A DNA stretch of 26,508 bases, from NCBI GenBank assembly GCA_036377415.1, contig DASUYK010000106.1, positions 1-26,508 of the forward strand, given 5' to 3'. Each line of letters opens with the position of its first letter. Position 1 is the stretch's first letter. The notes below the pieces were generated by a model. It searched no databases and was not told the origin of the DNA. It saw only the letters and a list, made by a program, of their open reading frames with translations. Position numbers and translations under genes: made by a program. The DNA is from DASUPK01 sp036377415. Its GTDB lineage: Bacteria; Actinomycetota; Thermoleophilia; Solirubrobacterales; 70-9. Shown piece by piece: positions 6,314 to 13,141 of this stretch.

Positions 6314-8092
6314 TTACTCGATCTTCGCGAGCACGTCCCCGGGGTTCACCGAGGCGCCCTCCTTGGCGGGGAGCGAGGTGATCTTGCCCGCCTTGTGGGC
6401 GGCGATCTCGTTCTCCATCTTCATCGCTTCGATCACGCAGACAAGATCGCCCTCGGAGACCTCCTGTCCCTCCTCGACGGGGACCTTGAAGACGTTGCCC
6501 TGAAGCGGCGAGACGAGATCGTCCCCCGAGGCCGCGGCTCCGCCGCCGCCCCTCCGCTCACGCTTCGGGGGCCGCTTCACGGCGGCGCCCCCTGCGGCCG
6601 CCGCCGGGGCCGGCACCGCCGCCGCGTCGCCGATCACCTTCACGTCGAAGAGCTTCCCGGCGACCTCGACCATGTAGTCACGTGAGATCTTCTCGGCGCC
6701 GTCCTCGCCCGCCGGCACTGCGGTCTCGGCCGTCTCCTCCGCGGCGAGCTCCTTCAGCCACTTCTTGTCCCCGACCAGTTCCCGGCAGGTCTCGCCGTCC
6801 GCCCACTGCTTCGTGGCGAGCAGTGCCTTGTGGAAGGGGATCAGCGTCGTCACGCCGTCGACCTCGTACTCGTCGAGCGCACGCAGCATCCGGGCGGTGG
6901 CGTGCTCGCGGTCGGTGTCCCAGACGATCAGCTTGGCCACCATCGGGTCGTACATCGGAGTGATCTCCGATCCGGCCTCGACTCCAGAGTCGACCCGCAC
7001 CCCGGGCCCGGCCGGCTCGCGGTAGGCGACGATCTTCCCGGGTGCGGGGGCGAAGTTCTTGTGGGCGGCCTCCGCGTTGATCCGGCATTCGATCGCGTGC
7101 CCGCGGAGCTCGACGTCGTCCTGGGGGATCGAGAGCTTCTCTCCCGCCGCGATCTTGATCTGCTCCCGGACGATGTCGATTCCGGTGACCATCTCGGTGA
7201 CGCAGTGCTCGACCTGGACGCGCGTGTTCATCTCCAGGAAGAAGTAATCCTCGCCCACCTGGAGTCCCTCGACCGTGCCCGCGGAGCGATAGCCGACGGC
7301 GGCCGCGGCGTCCTTTGCGATCTTGCCGATTCGCTCGCGCATCTCCTCGTCCACCTTCGGGCCGGGGGCCTCCTCGATCAGCTTCTGGTGGCGGCGCTGG
7401 ACCGAGCAGTCGCGCTCGCCGAGGTGGATCACGTTCCCCTTCGCGTCCGCGAGCACCTGCACCTCGACATGGCGAGGATCCTCGAGATAGCGCTCGAGAT
7501 AGACCGTGGGGTCGCTGAAGAACTTCTCACCCTCGCGGGCGGCGCCCTCGAAGGCATCGGAAAGCGCCTCCTCGTCGACCGCGACGCGAAGACCCTTTCC
7601 GCCGCCGCCGCCGACCGCCTTGCAGGCGATCGGGTAGCCGATCTCCCTCGCCTGCTTCATCGCGGCCTCGACGTCCTTCACCGGCGAGGTCGCGCCGGGA
7701 ACGATCGGGACGCCGGCGTTCTGCATCAGCTCGCGCGAGCGGGTCTTCGACCCCATCGCCTCGATCGCCTTCGGCGGCGGCCCGATGAAGGTGATCTTCG
7801 CCTTCTCGCAGGCGGCTGCGAACTTCGCGTTCTCCGCGAGGAACCCATACCCGGGGTGGATCGCGTCAGCACCGCAGCTCGAGGCGATCTCGAGGATCTT
7901 CTCGACGTTCAGGTAGCTCTCGGCGGGGGTCGCCGGACCGAGCAGGAATGCCTCGTCGGCCTCGCGGACGTGGGGGGCGTGGCGGTCGATCTCGGAGTAG
8001 ACCGCGACCGACCCGATCCCCATCTCCTTCAACGTGCGGGCGACGCGGATCGAGATCTCGCCGCGGTTCGCGATCAGGACTTTCTCGAACAC
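6314..8092 (-). CDS. acyl-CoA carboxylase alpha subunit (biotin carboxylase + biotin carboxyl carrier)
   Basis: The 592-residue protein starts MFEKVLIANRGEISIRVAR, the biotin carboxylase N-terminus. The ATP-grasp region includes the glycine loop GGGGGKGLRV (about 160-170), and MNTRVQVEH carries catalytic residues. Residues ~1-445 carboxylate biotin. An Ala/Pro/Gly-rich linker (about 500-540) leads to a C-terminal biotinyl domain with IEAMKMENE, the biotinylated Lys near residue 558. This is the actinobacterial AccA/PccA architecture, which pairs with a separate carboxyltransferase, here most likely the gene at 19204-20772. The start is GTG 8092 with AATACT eight bases upstream. Acyl-CoA specificity comes from the beta subunit and cannot be read from alpha. 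Confidence 0.95.
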   Translation of the reverse strand: MFEKVLIANRGEISIRVARTLKEMGIGSVAVYSEIDRHAPHVREADEAFLLGPATPAESYLNVEKILEIASSCGADAIHPGYGFLAENAKFAAACEKAKITFIGPPPKAIEAMGSKTRSRELMQNAGVPIVPGATSPVKDVEAAMKQAREIGYPIACKAVGGGGGKGLRVAVDEEALSDAFEGAAREGEKFFSDPTVYLERYLEDPRHVEVQVLADAKGNVIHLGERDCSVQRRHQKLIEEAPGPKVDEEMRERIGKIAKDAAAAVGYRSAGTVEGLQVGEDYFFLEMNTRVQVEHCVTEMVTGIDIVREQIKIAAGEKLSIPQDDVELRGHAIECRINAEAAHKNFAPAPGKIVAYREPAGPGVRVDSGVEAGSEITPMYDPMVAKLIVWDTDREHATARMLRALDEYEVDGVTTLIPFHKALLATKQWADGETCRELVGDKKWLKELAAEETAETAVPAGEDGAEKISRDYMVEVAGKLFDVKVIGDAAAVPAPAAAAGGAAVKRPPKRERRGGGGAAASGDDLVSPLQGNVFKVPVEEGQEVSEGDLVCVIEAMKMENEIAAHKAGKITSLPAKEGASVNPGDVLAKIE

Positions 8093-8189
8093 GGCGGCGC
8101 AGTATTGCGGCTCCGGCTACTCGAGGGCGCCGAGGCCGGGGTGGAAGCTCCTCGAGCTCCTGGCAAGGACGCCGCGCGTCAAACGCGGG

Positions 8190-9206
8190 CTATTTCTCCG
8201 CGGCCGCGTGCGCCGGCGTGCCCCTGGCGCGGGCGGCAAGCTCCGCCTCGACCGTGGGATGTCGCGCGATCTCGTCGCCCATCACCGCCACCGCCTCGGC
8301 CGCCCGCCTCATCTCCTCCTGCTCCCACGGGTCTGCCTCGACCTCGCGACGCAGCAGGTACTGGATCGCGAACAGGCCGGCGAAGGAGACAGCCGCGAAG
8401 CCGAGCGCGTACGGCACGAGCTCGGTGTTCGCCTTCTCGAGCAGCGCCCCCCCGGCGCAGATCAGCACGATGCCGAGCACCGTCCGGAGTATCCCCTGCG
8501 GCCACTTCACCGACATGTTCGATCCGAGGATCACGCCAGGCACCGAGCCGAGCAGGATGTTCCCCGCGAGCATGAAGTCGACGTTGCCGCCGACGATGTG
8601 AGCGGCACCGGCAGCCCAGAGCAAGATCGCGGCGTGGAAGACGTCGGTCCCCACGACCTTCTGGGGCCTGAGACGGAAGACAGCGATCAGCATGATCGCG
8701 ATCACAGTGCCGCTGCCGGCCGAGCTCAGCCCGATCACGAACCCCGTCGTCGCGCCGATCCCGGTCGCGGCGATCTTGTGGCGGGTGTGGATCTCGAAGT
8801 CGTCGCGCTCGGAGATCGAGTGGGCAAGGAAGAGGCTGCGCAGCAGGGTGATCGCGCCGACGACCAGCAGACAGGCGGCGAGAATCGCGAACACGGTCTC
8901 GTCGAGATCGTCGCCGAGCCTTCGCTGCAGCAGGTCGAGCGCCCAGACACCGGCGATCGCGGAGGGGACGCTGCCCAGCGCCATCCACCAGGTGAGCGGA
9001 ATGTTCACCGTCTTCAGCTTCAGGTGGCGCCAGCCGCCGGCCGTCTTCGTTACCGCGGCGTAGAAGATGTCGGTGCCGATCGCGGTCACCGGCTTGATCC
9101 CGAAGAGGAGAATCAGAAGCGGCGTCATCAGGCTGCCGCCGCCCATCCCCGTGAGGCCCACGAGGAATCCGACGCCGAAGCCGAAGAAGAGAATCGCTGG
9201 ATCCAT
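8190..9206 (-). CDS. TauE/SafE-family membrane permease (probable sulfur anion transport)
   Basis: The 338-residue integral membrane protein begins inside an opening transmembrane segment (FFGFGVGFLVGLTGMGGGSLMTPLL, the family signature with its GGG motif). A second internal repeat follows (GIGATTGFVIGLSSAGSGTVIAIMLIAVF). About eight hydrophobic segments are seen, with a charged cytoplasmic tail after ~residue 285. TauE/SafE proteins carry sulfite, sulfoacetate or related anions. Location beside an Rrf2 regulator and a sulfate reduction operon suggests sulfate/sulfite movement here; direction is not evident. The start ATG 9206 gives the typical N-terminus but has no Shine-Dalgarno. An out-of-frame ATG at 9255 does have one. 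A small hairpin (8175-8187) follows the stop. Confidence 0.88.
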   Translation of the reverse strand: MDPAILFFGFGVGFLVGLTGMGGGSLMTPLLILLFGIKPVTAIGTDIFYAAVTKTAGGWRHLKLKTVNIPLTWWMALGSVPSAIAGVWALDLLQRRLGDDLDETVFAILAACLLVVGAITLLRSLFLAHSISERDDFEIHTRHKIAATGIGATTGFVIGLSSAGSGTVIAIMLIAVFRLRPQKVVGTDVFHAAILLWAAGAAHIVGGNVDFMLAGNILLGSVPGVILGSNMSVKWPQGILRTVLGIVLICAGGALLEKANTELVPYALGFAAVSFAGLFAIQYLLRREVEADPWEQEEMRRAAEAVAVMGDEIARHPTVEAELAARARGTPAHAAAEK

Positions 9207-9298
9207 GTCTTGGGAGGGACGCGGCGGCCGGTTGGACGATGGCCGCCTTCTCCATTTTGTTCCCTTTCTTGACCGAAAGAGTCCTAAATGGAGCGAGC

Positions 9299-9304
9299 AC
9301 TATA
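9299..9304 (-). promoter_or_regulatory. putative -10 element (TATAGT) upstream of the TauE/SafE gene
   Basis: TATAGT on the minus strand lies about 90 bases before the permease ATG, in an AT-richer stretch between the Rrf2 stop and the permease start. It would create an unusually long leader for this window. Confidence 0.35.
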
Positions 9305-9326
9305 GCCGAACCCCCCCTTTCCCCCT

Positions 9327-9364
9327 AATCGGTCGGCTTATTCGTGCCGATTGGCGCTAGCGCC
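9327..9364. repeat. inverted repeat plus 12-bp palindrome between rrf2 and the permease gene
   Basis: AATCGG (9327-9332) and CCGATT (9347-9352) form an inverted repeat with a 14-base spacer. It abuts a perfect palindrome GGCGCTAGCGCC (9353-9364). The pair lies 14 bases after the Rrf2 stop (minus strand) and upstream of the putative permease promoter. It may act as terminator, operator or both. Confidence 0.4.
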
Positions 9365-9378
9365 CTTCCGCCACCGCC

Positions 9379-9834
9379 TCAGCGGGTGACCCAGGCGCCC
9401 TCGTCCCGGGTGAGCTCGAGGACCTCGTCGGGGATCGTCCCGTCGCGGAGGTCGGCGATCGTCACCCGCTCGAGCACCCGGCGGAGGGAGGCCCGAACCG
9501 CGATCCAGACGTCGCTCAGCTTCTCCGCATTACCGGGGTACTTGGTCGCCTCCGGAGCCATGTCCTGGATGTTGGCGAGCGGGCCCTCGACGGCGCGGAT
9601 CACGTTGGCGAGGGTGATCTCCTCCGGCGGCCGCGCGAGCCAGTAGCCGCCCCGGGCGCCGCGACGGGCGCGGACCAGGCGGGCGTGCTTCAACTCGAGC
9701 AGGATGTGCTCCAGGAACTGAAGGGGGATGCCCTGCGCATCGGCCAGCCTCTCGCCCTTCACCGGCTCGTCGCCCGCCGCGGCCATCTCGATCGCGGCCC
9801 TGACCGCGTAGTCGGCCTTCGCGGAGATCCTCAT
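9379..9834 (-). CDS. Rrf2-family transcriptional regulator (CymR-like, no Fe-S cysteines)
   Basis: The 151-residue protein opens MRISAKADYAVRAAIEMA, the Rrf2 family N-terminus. The winged helix (about 24-68) includes IPLQFLEHILLELKHARLV and the wing RGARGGYWLARPP. Residues 73-90 (ITLANVIRAVEGPLANI) form the dimerisation helix. There is no cysteine anywhere, so the three-Cys cluster of IscR/NsrR is missing. That places it functionally with CymR-like members, which control cysteine/sulfur metabolism. Its neighbours (permease, PHP phosphatase, sulfate reduction operon) fit this role. The start is fixed by homology. It is head-to-head with the PHP gene, with only 14 bases between start codons and no Shine-Dalgarno. 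Confidence 0.9.
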   Translation of the reverse strand: MRISAKADYAVRAAIEMAAAGDEPVKGERLADAQGIPLQFLEHILLELKHARLVRARRGARGGYWLARPPEEITLANVIRAVEGPLANIQDMAPEATKYPGNAEKLSDVWIAVRASLRRVLERVTIADLRDGTIPDEVLELTRDEGAWVTR

Positions 9835-9839
9835 ATGCT
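9834..9839 (+). promoter_or_regulatory. putative -10 element (TATGCT) of the PHP phosphatase gene
   Basis: TATGCT ends nine bases before ATG 9849. Its first base is the first base of the divergent Rrf2 start codon, so the promoter overlaps the Rrf2 coding start. Confidence 0.4.
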
Positions 9840-9848
9840 GCGCCGCCG

Positions 9849-10661
9849 ATGCTCGACCTGCAGAGCCATTCGACCTACTCCGACGGGGAGCTGCCGCCCG
9901 CGGAGGTGGTGGCCGCGGCGGCGGGGGCGGGCGTGACGACCCTCGCCCTCACCGACCACGACGCGATCGACGGGGTCGCAGAGGCGTCGGAGGCGGCGCG
10001 TGAGGCCGAGATCACGCTCGTCCCCGCGACCGAGATCTCCTGTGTGCACGGCCGGCTCGATGACATGCACATGCTCGGCTACTGGGTGGACACCAAGGCG
10101 ATCGCGCCCGCCTGCGAGCGGGCTCAGAGGGAGCGGGTAACTCGCGCCGAGGAGATCGTCGAGCGTCTCAACGCCCAGGGCGTCCCGGTGAGCTTCGAGG
10201 ACGCGATCGCGCAGGCGGGGGACGCCTCCTCGGTCGGTCGTCCCCACATCGCGAAGGCCGCGGGCGTGAAGCCGGAGGAGATGAGCCCGTTCTTCGAGGA
10301 GTGGCTCGTCCCCGGGGCGAAGGCGTTCGTCTCGCGGCGCTGGCCGAACGCGACCGAGGCGATCGAGAACATCCACGGTGCGGGCGGGGCGGCGGTGCTC
10401 GCCCACCCCTTCTGGGACCTCGACGACCCCGGCGAGGTCGCCGCCCTCGTCGGTGAGCTCGACCTCGACGGGATCGAGTGCTTCTACCCGGCGCACGATC
10501 GGGCGCAGACGAAGTTCCTGCTCGAGCTCTGTCGCGAGCGCGGATTGGCTGCGACCGCCTCGTCCGACTTTCACGGCCCGACCCACAAGATGTTCGACTC
10601 CTTCTGCGCCTATTCGACCTACGACCTCGGGACCCCGGAGCTGCCGGCGAAGCCGAGCTGA
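9849..10661 (+). CDS. PHP-domain phosphoesterase (nucleoside 3',5'-bisphosphate phosphatase/RNase AM-like)
   Basis: This 270-residue protein is of the TrpH/YciV type. The metal-binding motifs run in order: QSHSTYSDG (5-13), LTDHDAIDG (34-42), TEISC (61-65, Glu62), MHMLGYW (73-79), VLAHPF (about 178) and SSDFHG (near residue 240). The first motif, normally HxH, is QxH here, so one usual metal ligand is replaced. Characterised relatives remove the 3' phosphate from pAp and trim short RNAs. In this locus such activity would clear pAp formed when PAPS is used by sulfotransferases; that link is inference. Start choice is fixed by the family N-terminus. It is convergent with cysC. Confidence 0.87.
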   Translation: MLDLQSHSTYSDGELPPAEVVAAAAGAGVTTLALTDHDAIDGVAEASEAAREAEITLVPATEISCVHGRLDDMHMLGYWVDTKAIAPACERAQRERVTRAEEIVERLNAQGVPVSFEDAIAQAGDASSVGRPHIAKAAGVKPEEMSPFFEEWLVPGAKAFVSRRWPNATEAIENIHGAGGAAVLAHPFWDLDDPGEVAALVGELDLDGIECFYPAHDRAQTKFLLELCRERGLAATASSDFHGPTHKMFDSFCAYSTYDLGTPELPAKPS

Positions 10662-10681
10662 CCGGCGGCGCTCTACGCCGG
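10662..10681. terminator. short hairpin spanning the convergent ends of the PHP gene and cysC
   Basis: CCGGCG (10662-10667) and CGCCGG (10676-10681) form a 6-bp GC stem with an 8-base loop that includes the cysC stop. There is no U-tract, and it may be incidental in GC-rich DNA. Confidence 0.25.
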
Positions 10682-11224
10682 CTGCGCCGCCGGGATCAGC
10701 CGGCGCTCCTCGAGCAGCGAGACGATCTTCCCGGCCGACTCCTCCGCCGACTGGTGCTCGGTCTCGAGGGTGAGCTCCGGGTTGAGCGGCGGCTCGTACG
10801 GATCCGAGACGCCGGTGAACTCCTTGATCTCGCCCTTGAACGCCTTCTCGTAGAGGCCCTTGACGTCACGCTCCGCGCAGACCTCGACCGAGGCCTTGAC
10901 GAAGATCTCGATGAAGCGCTCGCCCATCAGCTCGCGCGCCTCGTCGCGGATCTCGCGGTAGGGGGAGATCGCGGCGGTGATCACCGGGACACCGTTCCGC
11001 GAGAGCAGATTGGCGACGAACGCGATCCGGCGGATGTTCGTGTCGCGGTCCTCCTTCGAGAACCCGAGTCCCTTGGAGAGGTTCTCACGGACAACGTCGC
11101 CGTCGAGCACCTCGACCCGGGAGCCGCGCTCACGAAGCTGCACCTCGACCAGGTGGGAGATCGTCGTCTTGCCGGCGCCCGAAAGCCCGGTGAACCACAG
11201 TGTGAAGCCCTTTTCGTCAGCCAT
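10673..11224 (-). CDS. cysC: adenylylsulfate (APS) kinase
   Basis: The 183-residue P-loop kinase phosphorylates APS to PAPS. The Walker A motif is GLSGAGKT (13-20). The APS kinase signatures EVLDGDVVREN, GFSKEDRDTNIRRIAFVA and ISPYREIRDEARE are all present, as is the lid segment FKGEIKEFTGVSDPYEPP. Length is normal for a stand-alone CysC. It is last in the operon sir-cysH-sat-cysC and overlaps the sat 3' end by eight bases, with AAGGAAGG just before its ATG. Because CysH here looks like an APS reductase, PAPS from CysC is probably for sulfotransfer rather than for reduction. Confidence 0.95.
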   Translation of the reverse strand: MADEKGFTLWFTGLSGAGKTTISHLVEVQLRERGSRVEVLDGDVVRENLSKGLGFSKEDRDTNIRRIAFVANLLSRNGVPVITAAISPYREIRDEARELMGERFIEIFVKASVEVCAERDVKGLYEKAFKGEIKEFTGVSDPYEPPLNPELTLETEHQSAEESAGKIVSLLEERRLIPAAQPA

Positions 11225-12296
11225 TGCCTTCCTTCTTGTACGAGTCGATCAAGATCTGAGCCACCTCGGGGCGGCTGAACTCCTCCGGCGGCAACTCGCC
11301 GTTGCCGAGCATCTCCCGCACCTTCGTGCCGGAGAGGAAGACGTGGTCGTCTGCTCCGTGCGGGCAGGTCTTTCCCGAACCCATCCCCTCGCAGCGGTTG
11401 CACCAGAAGGAGTGCTCGAAGAAGAGGGGCTGGATTCCAAGTCGGTCGGTGTCTATCTCGTCGAAGATCAGCTGCGCGTCGTAGGTGCCGTAGTACTCGC
11501 CGACGCCCGCGTGGTCACGGCCGACGATGAAGTGGGTGCAGCCGTAGTTGCGCCGCGCGATCGCGTGCAGGATCGCCTCGCGCGGTCCGGCGTAGTGCAT
11601 CTTCGAGGGGAAGACCCCGAGGATCACGCGGTCCTCGGGGTAGTAGTCGGACATCAGCACCTCGTAGCAGCGCATCCGCACGTCGGCGGGGGTGTCGCCG
11701 GCCTTCGTCTTGCCGATCAGTGGATGGATGAAGAGACCGTCGGTGATCTCGAGCGCGCACTTCGTCAGGTACTCGTGGGCGCGGTGGATCGGGTTTCGGG
11801 TCTGGAAGGCGACTACGCGCCGCCAGCCGCGCTGGGCGAAGGCCCTGCGCGACTCCTCGGCGGTGAAGTAGCGAGACATGAAGGCGTCCTCGTGGTCGGG
11901 GAGGGCGTCGATCTCGTAGTCGCCGGCGATGCAGCGAGTGCCCTCCTCGTAGATCGCGGCGACGCCGGGATGCTCGCGGTCGGTCGTCCGGTAGACGTTC
12001 TCGGCCTCCGCCTCGAGGTCGCGCTCGAAGACCTCGGTGACGTTGAGGCGACCGAGCGCCTTCCCCTCATCGGAGGAGACCTCGACCACGTCGCCCTCGG
12101 AAGCGTCGAGGTCGGTGGCGAGCGTGATCGGGATCGGCCAGTAGGAGCCGTCAGGGAGGGTCATCGACTCGACGACGCTCTTCCAGTCCTCTGAGCCCTG
12201 GGGGCCGGTGAGAGGGGCGAAGCCGCCGTTTCCGATCATCTCGAAGTCGGCGGTCTGGCGGTCGGTCAGTTGCAGCTTGAGTTGTGTCTGGGTCAT
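11217..12296 (-). CDS. sat: sulfate adenylyltransferase (ATP sulfurylase), single-subunit type
   Basis: The 359-residue enzyme makes APS and pyrophosphate from ATP and sulfate. The PUA-like N-terminal domain spans about 1-150. The catalytic domain carries QTRNPIHRAHE (165-175), the HxxH nucleotide-binding motif, and GRDHAGVGEYYG (259-270). A CxxC-x8-C cluster with a nearby His (Cys299, Cys302, Cys311, His313) resembles the structural zinc site known in Thermus ATP sulfurylase. It replaces the heterodimeric CysDN route. A 103-base gap separates it from cysH upstream, the widest in the operon. No clear Shine-Dalgarno precedes ATG 12296. Confidence 0.96.
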   Translation of the reverse strand: MTQTQLKLQLTDRQTADFEMIGNGGFAPLTGPQGSEDWKSVVESMTLPDGSYWPIPITLATDLDASEGDVVEVSSDEGKALGRLNVTEVFERDLEAEAENVYRTTDREHPGVAAIYEEGTRCIAGDYEIDALPDHEDAFMSRYFTAEESRRAFAQRGWRRVVAFQTRNPIHRAHEYLTKCALEITDGLFIHPLIGKTKAGDTPADVRMRCYEVLMSDYYPEDRVILGVFPSKMHYAGPREAILHAIARRNYGCTHFIVGRDHAGVGEYYGTYDAQLIFDEIDTDRLGIQPLFFEHSFWCNRCEGMGSGKTCPHGADDHVFLSGTKVREMLGNGELPPEEFSRPEVAQILIDSYKKEGNG

Positions 12297-12373
12297 GAGG
12301 AGTGGGGTGGGGTCGGGGAAAGCTGATCGGCTTGGTCAGGAAGCGGAGAAGGGTAACGGCTTCGCCATCAAAC

Positions 12374-12394
12374 GGGTCGCGCTGTCGCGCGCCC
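12374..12394. terminator. hairpin in the cysH-sat intergenic gap
   Basis: CGCGC / GCGCG arms around a 4-base loop extend to GGG/CCC with one bulged base, directly after the cysH stop on the minus strand. It could attenuate or stabilise the operon mRNA ends. There is no U-tract. Confidence 0.3.
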
Positions 12395-12399
12395 TCGCA

Positions 12400-13131
12400 T
12401 CACCCGTGTAGCCCGCACTCGGTCTTCTCGAGCCCCGCCCAGCGCCCGGCCCGGGCATCCTCACCGGCGGCCGGCTTCCGGGTGCAGTGCGAGCACCCGA
12501 TCGAGGGATAGCCCTGGTCGTGCAGCGGGTTGTAGGGGATCTCGTGCTCGGCGATGTAGGACCAGACCTGCTCCTCCGACCAGTCGGCGAGCGGGTTGAG
12601 TTTCCAGAGGCCGAAGCGCTTGTCCCAGCCGAACTTCGGCGCCCCCGCCCTCGTCTGCGAGTCCGAGCGGCGGATCCCGGAGACCCAGAGGTCGACAGCG
12701 GCGAGCGCGGAGCGCATCGGCTCGACCTTGCGGATCCCGCAGCAGGCGTCGGGATCGCGACTCCAGAGCTGGTCGCCGTACAGCCCCCTCTGCTGCTCCA
12801 GCGTGATCGAGCTGTAGCGGTGGAAGCGGATCCCGTAGCGCTCCTCGAGCAGGTCCTTCGTCGCGTAGGTCTCGGGGAAGAGGACGTCGGTGTCGAGGTA
12901 GAAGAAGCGGGCGTCCGGGTTGATCGAGTTCGCCATGTGGACCGTGACCGAGCTCGTCTTCTGGAACGAGCAGGCTATGTACATCCGCTGGTCGAAGGCG
13001 TCGAGGGCCCAGCGCAGCGCCTCCTCGGCGCACGCCTCCTCGAGCTCGGCGGCGACGATCTCCGGGTCGAACCCGAGATCGGCTCCGTTGTGGCCGGCGA
13101 CGCCGACCGTCCCTGTCGCTGTTGGCTCCAT
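12400..13131 (-). CDS. cysH: assimilatory APS reductase, [4Fe-4S] type
   Basis: The 243-residue thioredoxin-dependent reductase belongs to the PP-loop family. CSFQKTSSV (54-62) is the PP-loop region. The iron-sulfur cysteines of APS-type enzymes are present as Cys130-Cys131 (DACCGIRK) and Cys213/Cys216 (GCSHCTR). The catalytic Cys239 lies in the C-terminal ECGLHG. PAPS-specific CysH lacks the CC and CxxC pairs, so the substrate should be APS, yielding sulfite and AMP. It starts 10 bases after the sir stop, so the two are one transcript, and it is followed by sat. Confidence 0.95.
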   Translation of the reverse strand: MEPTATGTVGVAGHNGADLGFDPEIVAAELEEACAEEALRWALDAFDQRMYIACSFQKTSSVTVHMANSINPDARFFYLDTDVLFPETYATKDLLEERYGIRFHRYSSITLEQQRGLYGDQLWSRDPDACCGIRKVEPMRSALAAVDLWVSGIRRSDSQTRAGAPKFGWDKRFGLWKLNPLADWSEEQVWSYIAEHEIPYNPLHDQGYPSIGCSHCTRKPAAGEDARAGRWAGLEKTECGLHG

Positions 13132-13141
13132 CAGATGGGTC

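Noticed and set aside
6830..8575. 581-codon plus-strand frame opposite the biotin carboxylase gene
   Set aside because: Its composition is rich in Arg, Asp, Leu and repeated RRR, typical of antisense frames in high-GC coding DNA. The opposite strand has a full biotin carboxylase/BCCP.
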